Shown here: positions 25,568 through 33,638 of the stretch, piece after piece
How the letters are laid out: every line of letters starts with the position of its first letter
Position numbering within the stretch: the stretch's first letter is position 1
NCBI GenBank assembly: GCA_003149935.1
Contig: QAMH01000008.1
Location: 62,001 to 126,000 of the forward strand
Direction: 5' to 3'
Origin: Coriobacteriia bacterium
Lineage (GTDB): Bacteria > Actinomycetota > Coriobacteriia > Coriobacteriales > QAMH01
DNA: 64,000 bases
The notes under the pieces: model-generated
What the model was told of the DNA's origin: nothing
Databases searched by the model: none
Seen by the model: only the letters and a program-made list of their open reading frames with translations
Position numbers and translations under genes: made by a program

Positions 25568-26674
25568 CTAGCTGTTGTAGATATCGAAGTCGGCGGCGAG
25601 CTTCTGGTAGGTCTGGTTGTCGGGATACTGCGAAACCAGGCGGTCGAGCGCGCGCTTGTAAACCTCGCTCGTGGCGTACTGATCCATGGCGTTGGGGTCG
25701 CCCTCGATTTCGCCGATGCTCAGCATGGCCTTGTAGTACTGGACGATCTCGTTGGTGTGGGGATCGGGCGAGAGATCCATCATGTTGCGATACTCGTCGG
25801 TGCCATAGAGGGCCGCCTCGACGTAATCGGGCGACTGGGCGGAGTAGTCGACCATGCGCTTGATGACGTCTTCCTTGTTGTTGAGGTAATAGTCATAGCC
25901 GCGGATGAGGGCGACTTCGAAGTCGACGAGCGACTGGAACTTGTTGTGGTAGGCATCGTCCGAGCAGTTCTGACGGCAGCAGGGGTAATCGCCGGTGATG
26001 TCGGCGGGGACGGCCGGCACCTTGATGTCGTCCATGGTGGTGGAGTAGGTGTAGCCCTGCGCGTTATTGCAGATGAACAGGTCGCACTGGCCAGAGCGCA
26101 GACCCTCGAGGGCGGTTGTGGCGTTATCGACGTACTCGAACTCGACATCCTTGCCCAGCTCGAGGCCGTTGTCCTGGAGATACGCCTTCAGGTAAATCTG
26201 ACCGCTCTCCTCACGGGAGCAGGCAATCTTGAGACCGCGGAAGTCCTCGGCGGTCTTGAGCTCGCGATCGAAGGCGGTCGTGGAAATGAACTCGGAACCA
26301 TTGAGGATGGTGCCGCCAAACACGTAGATCGGCGTACCCTGCGAGACATAGGAGCATGCCGGCACGATGCCGAACAAGTCGATGTCGAGCTTGTTCACGG
26401 ACATGGAGGCCATGGCGTCTGCCAGGGCGACGGTCTGGAACTCGACGTCGCAGCCCTCCTCCTCGAAGTAGCCGAGCTGGTCGGCCAGGATGGCCGGAGC
26501 GATCTTGATGAGCTTGCCGGTGACGGCACACACCAGATGCTCGCCATCGCCCTTTTCCATGAAGTCGGTGTTCTCCTGGCTACCGGAGTTGCTGCAGCCG
26601 ACGAGGGCCAGTGCCAGCAACGCGCTCATGGCGAGGGCGGCTACCAGCGCTCCGATCTTCTTGCCCATTTTCAT
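25568..26674 (-). CDS. ABC substrate-binding lipoprotein (NMT1/TauA-like)
   Basis: A 368-aa lipoprotein with a basic N-terminus, hydrophobic signal and lipobox LVGCSNSG at about residue 27. The mature part resembles TauA/SsuA/THI5-like binding proteins (VTGKLIKIAPAILADQLGYF, DFRGLKIACSREESGQIYL). It captures the solute outside the cell for the downstream ATPase and permease. A CCRQNC cysteine cluster near residue 235 is unusual and may form a disulphide or bind a ligand. Start has AAAGGAAG. Confidence 0.87.
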   Translation of the reverse strand: MKMGKKIGALVAALAMSALLALALVGCSNSGSQENTDFMEKGDGEHLVCAVTGKLIKIAPAILADQLGYFEEEGCDVEFQTVALADAMASMSVNKLDIDLFGIVPACSYVSQGTPIYVFGGTILNGSEFISTTAFDRELKTAEDFRGLKIACSREESGQIYLKAYLQDNGLELGKDVEFEYVDNATTALEGLRSGQCDLFICNNAQGYTYSTTMDDIKVPAVPADITGDYPCCRQNCSDDAYHNKFQSLVDFEVALIRGYDYYLNNKEDVIKRMVDYSAQSPDYVEAALYGTDEYRNMMDLSPDPHTNEIVQYYKAMLSIGEIEGDPNAMDQYATSEVYKRALDRLVSQYPDNQTYQKLAADFDIYNS

Positions 26675-26712
26675 GTGGACTTCCTTTCATGAGTAATGAC
26701 ACAGCGCAAGGG

Positions 26713-26739
26713 ACTATAGCATATATTGGATTGATGCAA
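26713..26739 (-). promoter_or_regulatory. Probable promoter of the ABC importer operon
   Basis: On the minus strand an extended -10 TGCTATAGT (26713-26718) with a -35-like TTGCAT 15 bp upstream (26734-26739), about 40 nt before the binding protein start. The spacing is short, but the extended -10 compensates. Confidence 0.5.
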
Positions 26740-26846
26740 CTAGCTAAATGCGAATTGTTTCTATTAGGGTGATGCTGATGGTGGACGACTGACGGTAATC
26801 GGCGTGTTGTACTAACATGGGCGAGAGCACGAGGGTCGGTGAGTGA

Positions 26847-26931
26847 GGGTCTGTCCCCTTGTTACCAGCTTGCCGTATTAGCCCGGGGTTCAGGGGTCTG
26901 TCCCCTTGTTACCAGCTTGCCGTATTAGCCC
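26847..26931. repeat. 38-bp direct duplication carrying family A and a gene 3' end
   Basis: Two identical 38-bp copies (26847-26884 and 26894-26931) of a unit that begins GGGTCTGTCCCCTTGTTACC and ends TGCCGTATTAGCCC. The second copy contains the stop codon and last two codons of the anion transporter gene; the first is an extra copy 47 bp away. Confidence 0.9.
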
Positions 26932-28130
26932 AGCACAATCTGACAGATGACGAGTAGCGCGACAAAGAACACGCCGTTCACGATGCCGAAGAGGCGGAGG
27001 AAGGACGCCGTGTCCGGCGCATCCGGCTCGCGCAGGCGCGGGATCATCGTGCGTGCGATGGCAAAGTGGCGAATCGCGATGAGGCTCGCGAGCGATCCCA
27101 CGAAGGTGCCCGCTCCCCCGATGTTCACGCCGATGAGCAACGGTTGCCACGCGTCGGTAAAGTGCGAGAGCAGCACCGCGGCCGGCACGTTGCTGATGAC
27201 CTGGCTGGTCAAAGCGGACGTGAGCAAGCCCCACTGTCCCATGAGCGGTTGGAGCACTTCCTCCAGCACCGGGATGTGCGCCATGTTTCCCGCGAAGACG
27301 AAGAAGCAAAGGAACGTGGCGAGTAACGGATAGTCGACCTTGAGCAGTGCATCGCGATCGAAGATGAGAAGCGTCACGATGACGATGATGACAGCAATGC
27401 CGAAGGGAATCACGCGAAAGACCGCGAGCAGCGCGATGACGAAGAGCGGCACGTAGACGGCGAGCCGCCGTCGGTCGAGCATGACGGCCGAGGTCGCGGG
27501 GGCCACGGCATCCTTGTTCGGCATGGCTTGTTGCAGCTGCGTCGTTGCGCCATCGCCCCCGGCAGCGCCTCTCCTCGTCATGAGCCAGGTTGCGAAGATG
27601 ATGCCCACCACGGACAGGGCGAACGGCAGGGCCATCGTCCTGAGAAATTCGCCTAGCTCGACGTGATAGTAGGAGTAGAGGTAGATGTTCTGCGGGTTTC
27701 CGAACGGCGTCACCATGCCGCAGAGGTTGGCCGCGATCGCTTGCAACGCGAAGACGGCGGGCACGAGGCGCGGCTGGCCGAACTCGACGAGCGCGGCGAC
27801 CGAGAGCGGCAGCATGATGACGAGCGCCACGTCGTTGGTGAACGCCATGGAGAACACGGCCGTGACGAGCACAAGGGTCATCGCGAGCGTGCGCGGACTC
27901 GCAAAACGCGCGATGGCGGCGCGGGCGGCCCAGTCGAAGACGCCTGCGTTTCGCAGGGCGCTCGCGACGGCCAGCACGCAGAACAGGCAGCCGATGGTCT
28001 TCCAATCGAAGTAGCCGAGGTACGCCTCATCAGGCGGAACGAAGAACATGGAGACGAGAGCGACGAAGGCAGCGGTGCCAAGCATCCAGTGCCTGCGCAG
28101 CAGCTGCATCAACCGGTATCGCAGGCGCAC
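26925..28130 (-). CDS. Anion transporter, ArsB/CitMHS/SLC13 superfamily
   Basis: A 401-aa membrane protein with about 10-11 helices. Family features are FTNDVALVIMLPL and NLCGMVTPFGNPQNIYLYSY in the first half, and repeated helical-hairpin topology with ISNVPAAVLLSHF in the second. The ion-transporter superfamily moves dicarboxylates, arsenite, sulphate or Na+/H+, so the substrate is open. The GTG start at 28130 follows GGGAGG. Neighbouring cysK could hint at sulphur anions, but this is weak. Confidence 0.8.
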   Translation of the reverse strand: MRLRYRLMQLLRRHWMLGTAAFVALVSMFFVPPDEAYLGYFDWKTIGCLFCVLAVASALRNAGVFDWAARAAIARFASPRTLAMTLVLVTAVFSMAFTNDVALVIMLPLSVAALVEFGQPRLVPAVFALQAIAANLCGMVTPFGNPQNIYLYSYYHVELGEFLRTMALPFALSVVGIIFATWLMTRRGAAGGDGATTQLQQAMPNKDAVAPATSAVMLDRRRLAVYVPLFVIALLAVFRVIPFGIAVIIVIVTLLIFDRDALLKVDYPLLATFLCFFVFAGNMAHIPVLEEVLQPLMGQWGLLTSALTSQVISNVPAAVLLSHFTDAWQPLLIGVNIGGAGTFVGSLASLIAIRHFAIARTMIPRLREPDAPDTASFLRLFGIVNGVFFVALLVICQIVLG

Positions 28131-28274
28131 GAAGCCCTCCCCCCTTCGAGATTTCCGGGCGCCATTATAAGCGAGGCAACTAGAATCCCGTGTTTTCAGG
28201 TCCTAATTCCCAGTATTTTTAGTTTTTAATTCTCACTTTTTTCAATTTCGAAGTATCGCCTTGCCGCGACCTGC
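28131..28274 (-). promoter_or_regulatory. AT-rich promoter region of the transporter gene
   Basis: Unusually AT-rich for this genome. On the minus strand a perfect -10 TATAAT lies at 28164-28169, about 34 nt before the GTG start. No convincing -35 is visible. A- and T-runs at 28200-28250 may act as a UP-like element or as the end of the cysK transcript. Confidence 0.5.
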
Positions 28275-29210
28275 CTATTCGGCGAAATCGAACATGGCGG
28301 AGCTGAGGTAGCGCTCGCCGGTATCGGGCAGAATCACCACGATGTTCTTGCCGGCGTTTTCGGGGCGCTGCGCGAGCTTTGTCGCAGCGGCCACAGCGGC
28401 ACCCGATGAGATGCCGACGAGCAGCCCGTCATGTGCGGCAAGCTCACGACCCGTCTCGAAGGCCTCTTCATTGGTGATGGCGATGACCTCGTCGTACACA
28501 TCCGTATCGAGCGTCTCGGGCACGAAGCCGGCACCGATGCCCTGGATGCCGTGCGGGCCCGCGCAACTCCCGGAGAGCACGGGGGACCCCGCCGGCTCAA
28601 CGGCCACGACCCGCACGTTCGGGTTCTGCTCCTTCAGATACGCACCCGTGCCGCTGATCGTACCGCCGGTACCGACACCCGCGACGAGAATGTCGACTTC
28701 GCCGTCCGTGGCCTCCCAGATCTCGGGGCCCGTCGTGCGATAGTGAATGGCCGGGTTGGCGGGATTGGTGAACTGCGACGGAATGAACGAGTTCGGAATC
28801 TCCTCGGCAAGCTGCTCGGCCTTGGCGATGGCGCCCTTCATCCCGTCCGCACCGGGCGTGAGCACAAGCTCGGCCCCGTAAGAGCGCATGAGTTTGCGGC
28901 GCTCGACGGACATGGTGTCGGGCATGGTGATGATGATGCGGTTACCGCGGGCGGCGGCGATGGCGGCAAGGCCGATACCGGTGTTGCCGCTCGTGGGCTC
29001 GATGATGACCGTATCAGCGTCGAGCAGACCGTTTGCCTCGGCTTCGTCGAGCATCGCCTTGGCAATGCGATCCTTGATCGAACCAGCCGGCTCGAAATAC
29101 TCCACCTTGCCAATGAGCTTGGCATCCAGCCCATGGTTGTTCTCGTAGTTGGTGAGCTCGACAAGCGGCGTGTTGCCGATGAGCTCAAAAACGTTTTTGT
29201 ATACGCGCAT
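28275..29210 (-). CDS. cysK: Cysteine synthase A
   Basis: O-acetylserine (thiol)-lyase, a PLP enzyme making cysteine from O-acetylserine and sulphide. The 311-aa protein has the PLP lysine Lys46 in PAGSIKDRIAKAM, the substrate loop PTSGNTGIGLA, the phosphate-binding glycine loop GVGTGGTISGTG and the PLP-ring serine region PDTGERYLS. The start follows GGAGGAG. Length and motifs match CysK. Confidence 0.96.
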   Translation of the reverse strand: MRVYKNVFELIGNTPLVELTNYENNHGLDAKLIGKVEYFEPAGSIKDRIAKAMLDEAEANGLLDADTVIIEPTSGNTGIGLAAIAAARGNRIIITMPDTMSVERRKLMRSYGAELVLTPGADGMKGAIAKAEQLAEEIPNSFIPSQFTNPANPAIHYRTTGPEIWEATDGEVDILVAGVGTGGTISGTGAYLKEQNPNVRVVAVEPAGSPVLSGSCAGPHGIQGIGAGFVPETLDTDVYDEVIAITNEEAFETGRELAAHDGLLVGISSGAAVAAATKLAQRPENAGKNIVVILPDTGERYLSSAMFDFAE

Positions 29211-29267
29211 GGGATACTCCTCCCCTATTCGTGATTACCGATATCTATACGTGCATTCTAGTACCAA

Positions 29268-29774
29268 TTAGGCGACCGCCGATGAGGTCTTGGGGCGCGA
29301 TGCGTGGATATCGTAGGGGTCGTACGAAGAGGCAGCGGGTACCTCGCCAATGATGTCGAAGGCGTCGCCCGCACAGACGCGACCGCCTTTGATTACCCGG
29401 CAAAACACGCCTTCGCGGGGCATGATGCAATCCCCCATCTTGTGGTAGATCGCGCAGTGCTTGTGACACTGCTTGCCGATCTGCGTGAGCTCGAGGACGC
29501 CATCGCCGCATTGGAAGCGCGTGCCGACTGGAAGGCTCTTGAGGTCGTAGCCCTCGACGATGATGTTCTCGCCGAACGAGCCGTTCTGCACATCGGCGCC
29601 GAGTTCCTTGAAGGCCTCGATGCGCTCGTAGCCGAGCAGGCTCACCTGACGATGCCATGAGCCGGCATGTGCGTCGTCCTCGATTCCCCAGTCGGGAATG
29701 AGGTCTACGTATTGCTGCTCGGATTTCTGGATGCCCTTGACGGCGCTGGTGCAAACGGCTTTGACGGTGCCCAT
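29268..29774 (-). CDS. MOSC domain protein
   Basis: A 168-aa single-domain MOSC protein (GSFGENIIVEGYDLKSLPVG, LTQIGKQCHKHCAIY, GVFCRVIKGGRVCAGD). MOSC domains handle sulphur or the molybdenum cofactor; stand-alone versions of this type occur with MoaC/MogA in anaerobes. This suits a genome packed with molybdoenzymes. ATG 29774 has AAAGGAG upstream; the longer frame is unsupported. It lies 57 bp upstream of cysK in the same direction. Confidence 0.85.
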   Translation of the reverse strand: MGTVKAVCTSAVKGIQKSEQQYVDLIPDWGIEDDAHAGSWHRQVSLLGYERIEAFKELGADVQNGSFGENIIVEGYDLKSLPVGTRFQCGDGVLELTQIGKQCHKHCAIYHKMGDCIMPREGVFCRVIKGGRVCAGDAFDIIGEVPAASSYDPYDIHASRPKTSSAVA

Positions 29775-29999
29775 GTTGCACGCTCCTTTACGAGAGACGA
29801 TGCATCGTGCGCCACCTCGATGCACCCGGTGCAACCAATGGGTGTTCCCTGGGCCGCTGCACGACGGCCTTCGGGCAAATCATGGCGTGAGGTGAGTATA
29901 GCGCTTTATTCGCAGAAGGGAATAGAGAATATGCAAGCGGCAATGAGGAGTCTGCTCCGAAATGCCGCAGAGGACAAGTGATTAGGCTGGAGATGCCAG

Positions 30000-30686
30000 T
30001 TAGCGATGTAGCTTCTTACGCATCTGCTTGAGGTGATTGGCCTTGAAGGAGCGGTGACCACCAAAGAGCTTGATATAGGTATTGGTCTCCTCATGGTCGG
30101 CATAGCGCTGGGCAGCGAGCTCCATCGAGCAGAAGTAGTCAGCGGCCTGGGCAAGACGGCGTTCTTGGTACCGCAGGCGCTTGTAGTCGGCGGTGTTGGT
30201 CGATAGCGTCTCGTCAAATGCACGGTGAATGGCGGCACCGACAGCGGCTTGACCACCATCGTAATAAATCGCAACCGTTGCGTACAGCTGGAACTCGGAG
30301 TAATGATCTCGAATGAACGACGATAAATCGCGCTGCATGCGCTCGGACAAAGCTTTCGCAGTCTTGAATTCGGGACGACGATAGATGAACGTCCTGTACG
30401 TTACTGGCAACTTGCGAATAAACCCTTCGAATCTAGCAAACAATTTCTTGCGGGTTTCGAATTCGAGGCCCGCATATCCGCCGCGCCTATGCTGAAGATC
30501 ATATGCATGAAACGGAACATCAGGCAGCGACGACTCGCACAGGTTCGTCTCATAGTTTGTGATGAGGCTGTCGATGGAATCTTGCTGGTCATGAAGCACA
30601 ACCGTGAGGAGGTAGTACTTGGTGTCAGACTGGGACTTATTTTCCTGGCCACACTCATCAAAAAACGCACTCAGAGTACCCGACAC
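30000..30686 (-). CDS. DUF3800 domain protein
   Basis: A 228-aa protein of the DUF3800 family, recognised by the N-terminal acidic motif AFFDECGQ and a distant acidic/tyrosine-rich C-terminal region. The fold resembles RNase H-like nucleases, and the family is common on mobile elements (family knowledge). The GTG start at 30686 follows AGGAGGG by 6 nt; an in-frame ATG at 30722 lies inside a terminator-like hairpin and is less likely. Probably accessory DNA. Confidence 0.72.
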   Translation of the reverse strand: MSGTLSAFFDECGQENKSQSDTKYYLLTVVLHDQQDSIDSLITNYETNLCESSLPDVPFHAYDLQHRRGGYAGLEFETRKKLFARFEGFIRKLPVTYRTFIYRRPEFKTAKALSERMQRDLSSFIRDHYSEFQLYATVAIYYDGGQAAVGAAIHRAFDETLSTNTADYKRLRYQERRLAQAADYFCSMELAAQRYADHEETNTYIKLFGGHRSFKANHLKQMRKKLHR

Positions 30687-30698
30687 TCCCACCCTCCT

Positions 30699-30778
30699 GA
30701 TAAAGAAAATGCGCGGGGACATCCCCGCGCGCTTGGCTGCCCTCGCGTCAAGCGCGAGATGCTAGAACAACTATACCA
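30699..30778 (-). promoter_or_regulatory. Structured leader of the DUF3800 gene with attenuator-like terminator
   Basis: On the minus strand, an extended -10 TGGTATAGT (30770-30778) is followed by a stem CTCGCG/CGCGAG (30742-30758). Then comes a 9-bp stem GCGCGGGGA/TCCCCGCGC (30711-30730) with ATTTTCTTT after it. The second stem with its U-rich tail looks like an intrinsic terminator between the promoter and the GTG start, as in attenuation. Confidence 0.55.
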
Positions 30779-30941
30779 CGGCTGAGATGACATCGATACG
30801 AGCCCGTTCGATTGTGAGCGAAATGCCAATTTGGCACCTCGGGTCTTGCTCGCGAACACGGCCCGACGCAGCGGAGCGTTTCTTTACTCCGCGCGCGCAG
30901 TCATGCTGTAATGACCTGGACATCCGACAAAGAGAATCACC

Positions 30942-31192
30942 ATGCCGATAGGTAAATCCATCAAGCAGCACCGCGAGGCCCACGGAATGATCAAGCGGTA
31001 GCTCGCCAAGCGTCTCTACATCACCAGCCAGGCCATCTCGCACTGGGAGACCGGCGAGACCACGCCGGATATCGACATAACGAAGCTTATCGTCGCGACG
31101 CTTGACATGCCCGTAACCGAGCTGCTCGACATGCCGCTCGAGGGAACGTTCTGCCAATGCTGCAGGATGTATTCCGACAATCGAGAGTCACA
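30942..31192 (+). pseudogene. Broken XRE-type helix-turn-helix regulator
   Basis: Translation from ATG 30942 gives MPIGKSIKQHREAHGMIKR, then an in-frame TAG at 30999, then LAKRLYITSQAISHWETGET, a classic XRE helix-turn-helix, followed by LIVATLDMPVTELLDMP and CQCCRM. A single CAG-to-TAG change would explain the stop. The C-terminal part runs straight into a family A repeat at 31193, which truncates it. The original was probably a repressor with a small zinc-binding tail. Confidence 0.8.
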
Positions 31193-31252
31193 ATCGGGGG
31201 TCTGTCCCCATCTTCCATCCCCATCTTCCCATACGCGAATGGCCGCCTGCTT
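31193..31252. repeat. Family A repeat behind the broken regulator
   Basis: One GGGGGTCTGTCCCC core followed by two near-copies of CCATCTTCC. It replaces the 3' end of the XRE pseudogene. Confidence 0.75.
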
Positions 31253-31399
31253 GCGCAAAAAGCCGCCATCTCTAGGATTTGCGGGGGCCGGGTGCGCGTA
31301 TCTGCCGCTTCTCTAGGATTTGCCGCGCCGCCTGCCTAGGCTTGCGCCGTTTTTGCGCGCGCGACGTCGCCCGACCCTAGAGGTGGCCGCTTTTTGCGC
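31253..31399. mobile_element. MITE-like element with 24-bp inverted ends
   Basis: A 147-bp stretch bounded by inverted repeats 31253-31276 and 31376-31399, which match at 22 of 24 positions (GCGCAAAAAGC...CTCTAGG). Inside are a second direct CTCTAGGATTTGC unit (31311) and a second inverted unit (31335-31359). There is no coding capacity and no obvious target duplication. It may be a non-autonomous mobile element or a symmetric regulatory repeat. Confidence 0.55.
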
Positions 31400-31404
31400 G
31401 CGGG

Positions 31405-31543
31405 CGCCACGGGGACGGACCCGAGGGCCTGTCCCCGCCATTCCAGAAGGGGTCTGCCCCCTTATCGCCACCTGCACCAGCAGGGGTCTGTCCCCTTTTT
31501 GCCACATGCGGCGATGCGGAAGGGTCTGTCCCCTTGTTGTCAG
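31405..31543. repeat. Family A repeat cluster
   Basis: A degenerate copy (GGGCCTGTCCCC) and three better ones at about 31447, 31481 and 31521. The last ends in TTGTTGTCA, which is the reverse complement of the flavin oxidoreductase stop codon TGA plus following bases. Confidence 0.85.
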
Positions 31544-33495
31544 AGTTCTACCGCCACATCGAAGGCGCTCATGTTCGCCGAGAAGATGTTGCCCGTCTTG
31601 CGCGCATCACCCACGACTGTGACCTGCGGCATCATCTCCACAAACTGCTGCACGAGCTCCTTATTCGGACGCAAGCCGCATGCCATGACGACCGTGTCGG
31701 CTGGAATCTCGAAATCCTCGCCACCACGTGTGTACACGACGGACCCTTCGCGAATCTCCTTCACCATGGCCTCGTCAACGAGCTGTACGCCATAACGATC
31801 GCGCAGTTCGATGAGACCGCTGCGTAGCTCGTTCATGACCTCGCGCCAGAGCTTGTCCTCGGGCAGCGCATCGATGGCCGTGACCTCATGACCTTCGTAG
31901 GTGAGCTGGATGCCGCATTCGAGCGCGGAAAAGCCGCCACCCACGATGACGACGCGCTTGCCAATGGGTGCCAGGCCCAGGTCGGCCTCGGTCACCGTGA
32001 TGACGTTGTCTCCGTTGGCGCCGGGGATGGGTGGGCAGATGTGCTCGCCACCAATGGCGACAATGACCTCATCGGGATTCTCCGCCATGACAAGCTCCGG
32101 CGTTGCTTCCACACCCAGCCGGATGTCCGCGCCGCTCTCGAGCGTTGCACGCTTGTCCCAGGCGAGATAGCGCTTGTGGTACGGCTCCTTGCAGAAAAGG
32201 ACCGATGCTTCCTTGAGACGGCCTCCAAGCTCTTCATCACGCTCAAAGAGTACGACGTCGTGGCCGCGTTTGACGGCGGTTTGCGTCGCCATCATCCCCG
32301 CCGGACCACCGCCGATGACGACCACTTTCTTTTTGGTAAGCGCCGGCCGTATTTCGCGATAGTAGAGCTCGCGACCAAGCTGCGGGTTGACCGAGCAGCG
32401 TACGCCGCCGCCCACGGCGGGACGCGACGCGCACTCGATGCAGCGCAGGCACGGGCGAATAGTGTCTTCCTCGCCACGATACGCCTTGTTCACCAGGTCC
32501 ATATCGGCAAGGATGTTGCGCGCGAAGGCGACGATGTCGGCCTTGCCCTCGGCCAGAATCTGCTCGGCAGTCTCGATGTTGGGGATGTTACCGACGCAAG
32601 TCACGGGGATGTCGAGCTGCTCGTGGACGATGGCCGTGCGCGGGATGTTGAGGCACAGCTCCTGCGGGTAACCCGGCATCATGTACTTGACGTAGACCGG
32701 GTCGAAAATCCAGCCGCCCGAGAGATTCGCATCATCGATATAGGGTTCGGCCGCCTTGAGGAAGGTGATGACGTCCTCAAGCGTGGTGCCGCCCTCGACG
32801 TATTCGTTTTGGCTGATACGGAAGTCGATGGCCATATCATCGCCCACGGCCTCGCGCACGGCCTTGACGAGCTTGAGCGGGAAGCGCATGCGGTTCTCGA
32901 AGGATCCGCCGTACTCGTCCGTACGCTGGTTGGTGAGTGGCGAGAAGAACGCGCTCACGAAGTTGCCATGCGCGCCGTGGATGAGCACCATGTCGAAACC
33001 CGCGTCACGCAGACGCACGGCCGCCTTGCAGAAGAGGTCGATGACCTCGTTCATCTGCTCCTCGGTAGCCTCCTCGAACAGCTCGGGGTCCATATCGGGC
33101 GTGAGCCACGGCACCCAGGCCTTGCGACCGGCAAGCGCATTGGGTTGCGCGATACGCCCCGCATGCAGGATCTCGCACGAAATCGCCGCGCCGTAGCGAT
33201 GCACCTCCTCGACAAGGCGATGCAGGCCGGGAATGTCCTCGTCCTTGCAGACGGAGAGGCTGCCGAAGAAGTCACGTGCACGGCCTTGGTCGACGGGCGA
33301 TGCGCCGATCGTGACCATGCCGACGCCACTGCGAGCCTGGGCGCCGAGAAACTGCACGAGCGCCTCGGTAACCTGACCATCGACAACACCTGCATGACCC
33401 GAGACGACCGGCGAAAAAACCAGACGATTCTTCAGCTCGAAATTGCGAATCTTAATCGGCGTGAAGATGTGAGGGAAATTATTGAAACTCGGCAT
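31540..33495 (-). CDS. NADH:flavin oxidoreductase, BaiCD/dienoyl-CoA reductase-like
   Basis: A 651-aa three-domain enzyme. An old-yellow-enzyme TIM barrel (1-370; NRLVFSPVVSG, IHGAHGNFVSAFFSPLTN, EYGGSFENR) binds FMN. A cysteine cluster CLRCIECAS...VRCSVNP binds 4Fe-4S. The C-terminal FAD/NAD(P) part contains VVVIGGGPAGMMATQTAVKR and VVIVGGGFSALECG. Relatives reduce activated C=C bonds in enoyl-CoAs, bile acid or steroid enones, or cinnamates. ATG 33495 has AGGAG 7 nt upstream. It is the third gene of an OYE-SDR-OYE set. Confidence 0.9.
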   Translation of the reverse strand: MPSFNNFPHIFTPIKIRNFELKNRLVFSPVVSGHAGVVDGQVTEALVQFLGAQARSGVGMVTIGASPVDQGRARDFFGSLSVCKDEDIPGLHRLVEEVHRYGAAISCEILHAGRIAQPNALAGRKAWVPWLTPDMDPELFEEATEEQMNEVIDLFCKAAVRLRDAGFDMVLIHGAHGNFVSAFFSPLTNQRTDEYGGSFENRMRFPLKLVKAVREAVGDDMAIDFRISQNEYVEGGTTLEDVITFLKAAEPYIDDANLSGGWIFDPVYVKYMMPGYPQELCLNIPRTAIVHEQLDIPVTCVGNIPNIETAEQILAEGKADIVAFARNILADMDLVNKAYRGEEDTIRPCLRCIECASRPAVGGGVRCSVNPQLGRELYYREIRPALTKKKVVVIGGGPAGMMATQTAVKRGHDVVLFERDEELGGRLKEASVLFCKEPYHKRYLAWDKRATLESGADIRLGVEATPELVMAENPDEVIVAIGGEHICPPIPGANGDNVITVTEADLGLAPIGKRVVIVGGGFSALECGIQLTYEGHEVTAIDALPEDKLWREVMNELRSGLIELRDRYGVQLVDEAMVKEIREGSVVYTRGGEDFEIPADTVVMACGLRPNKELVQQFVEMMPQVTVVGDARKTGNIFSANMSAFDVAVEL

Positions 33496-33525
33496 ATATG
33501 TACTCCTCAATTCTACGACGATGGC

Positions 33526-33638
33526 GCGAGGGGGACAGACCCTTGCAACTCACACGCACTGGGGAGGTGAGGGAAACGGGGGTCTGTCCCCTTCTTGCCA
33601 CCTGCGGCGATGCGAGAGGGTCTGTCCCCTTATTGCCA
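33526..33638. repeat. Family A repeats between oxidoreductase genes
   Basis: One inverted core (GGGGGACAGACCC, 33527) and two direct cores (33578, 33616) with the TTCTTGCCACCTGCGGCGAT extension. The last sits directly behind the SDR stop codon. Confidence 0.88.

Noticed and set aside
29933..29981. Tiny plus-strand ORF (16 codons) after GAAGGG
   Set aside because: Too short, no homology recognised and no supporting neighbour.
30687..30722. ATG start of the DUF3800 gene at 30722
   Set aside because: The ATG lies inside a terminator-like hairpin and has no ribosome site, whereas GTG 30686 follows AGGAGG.
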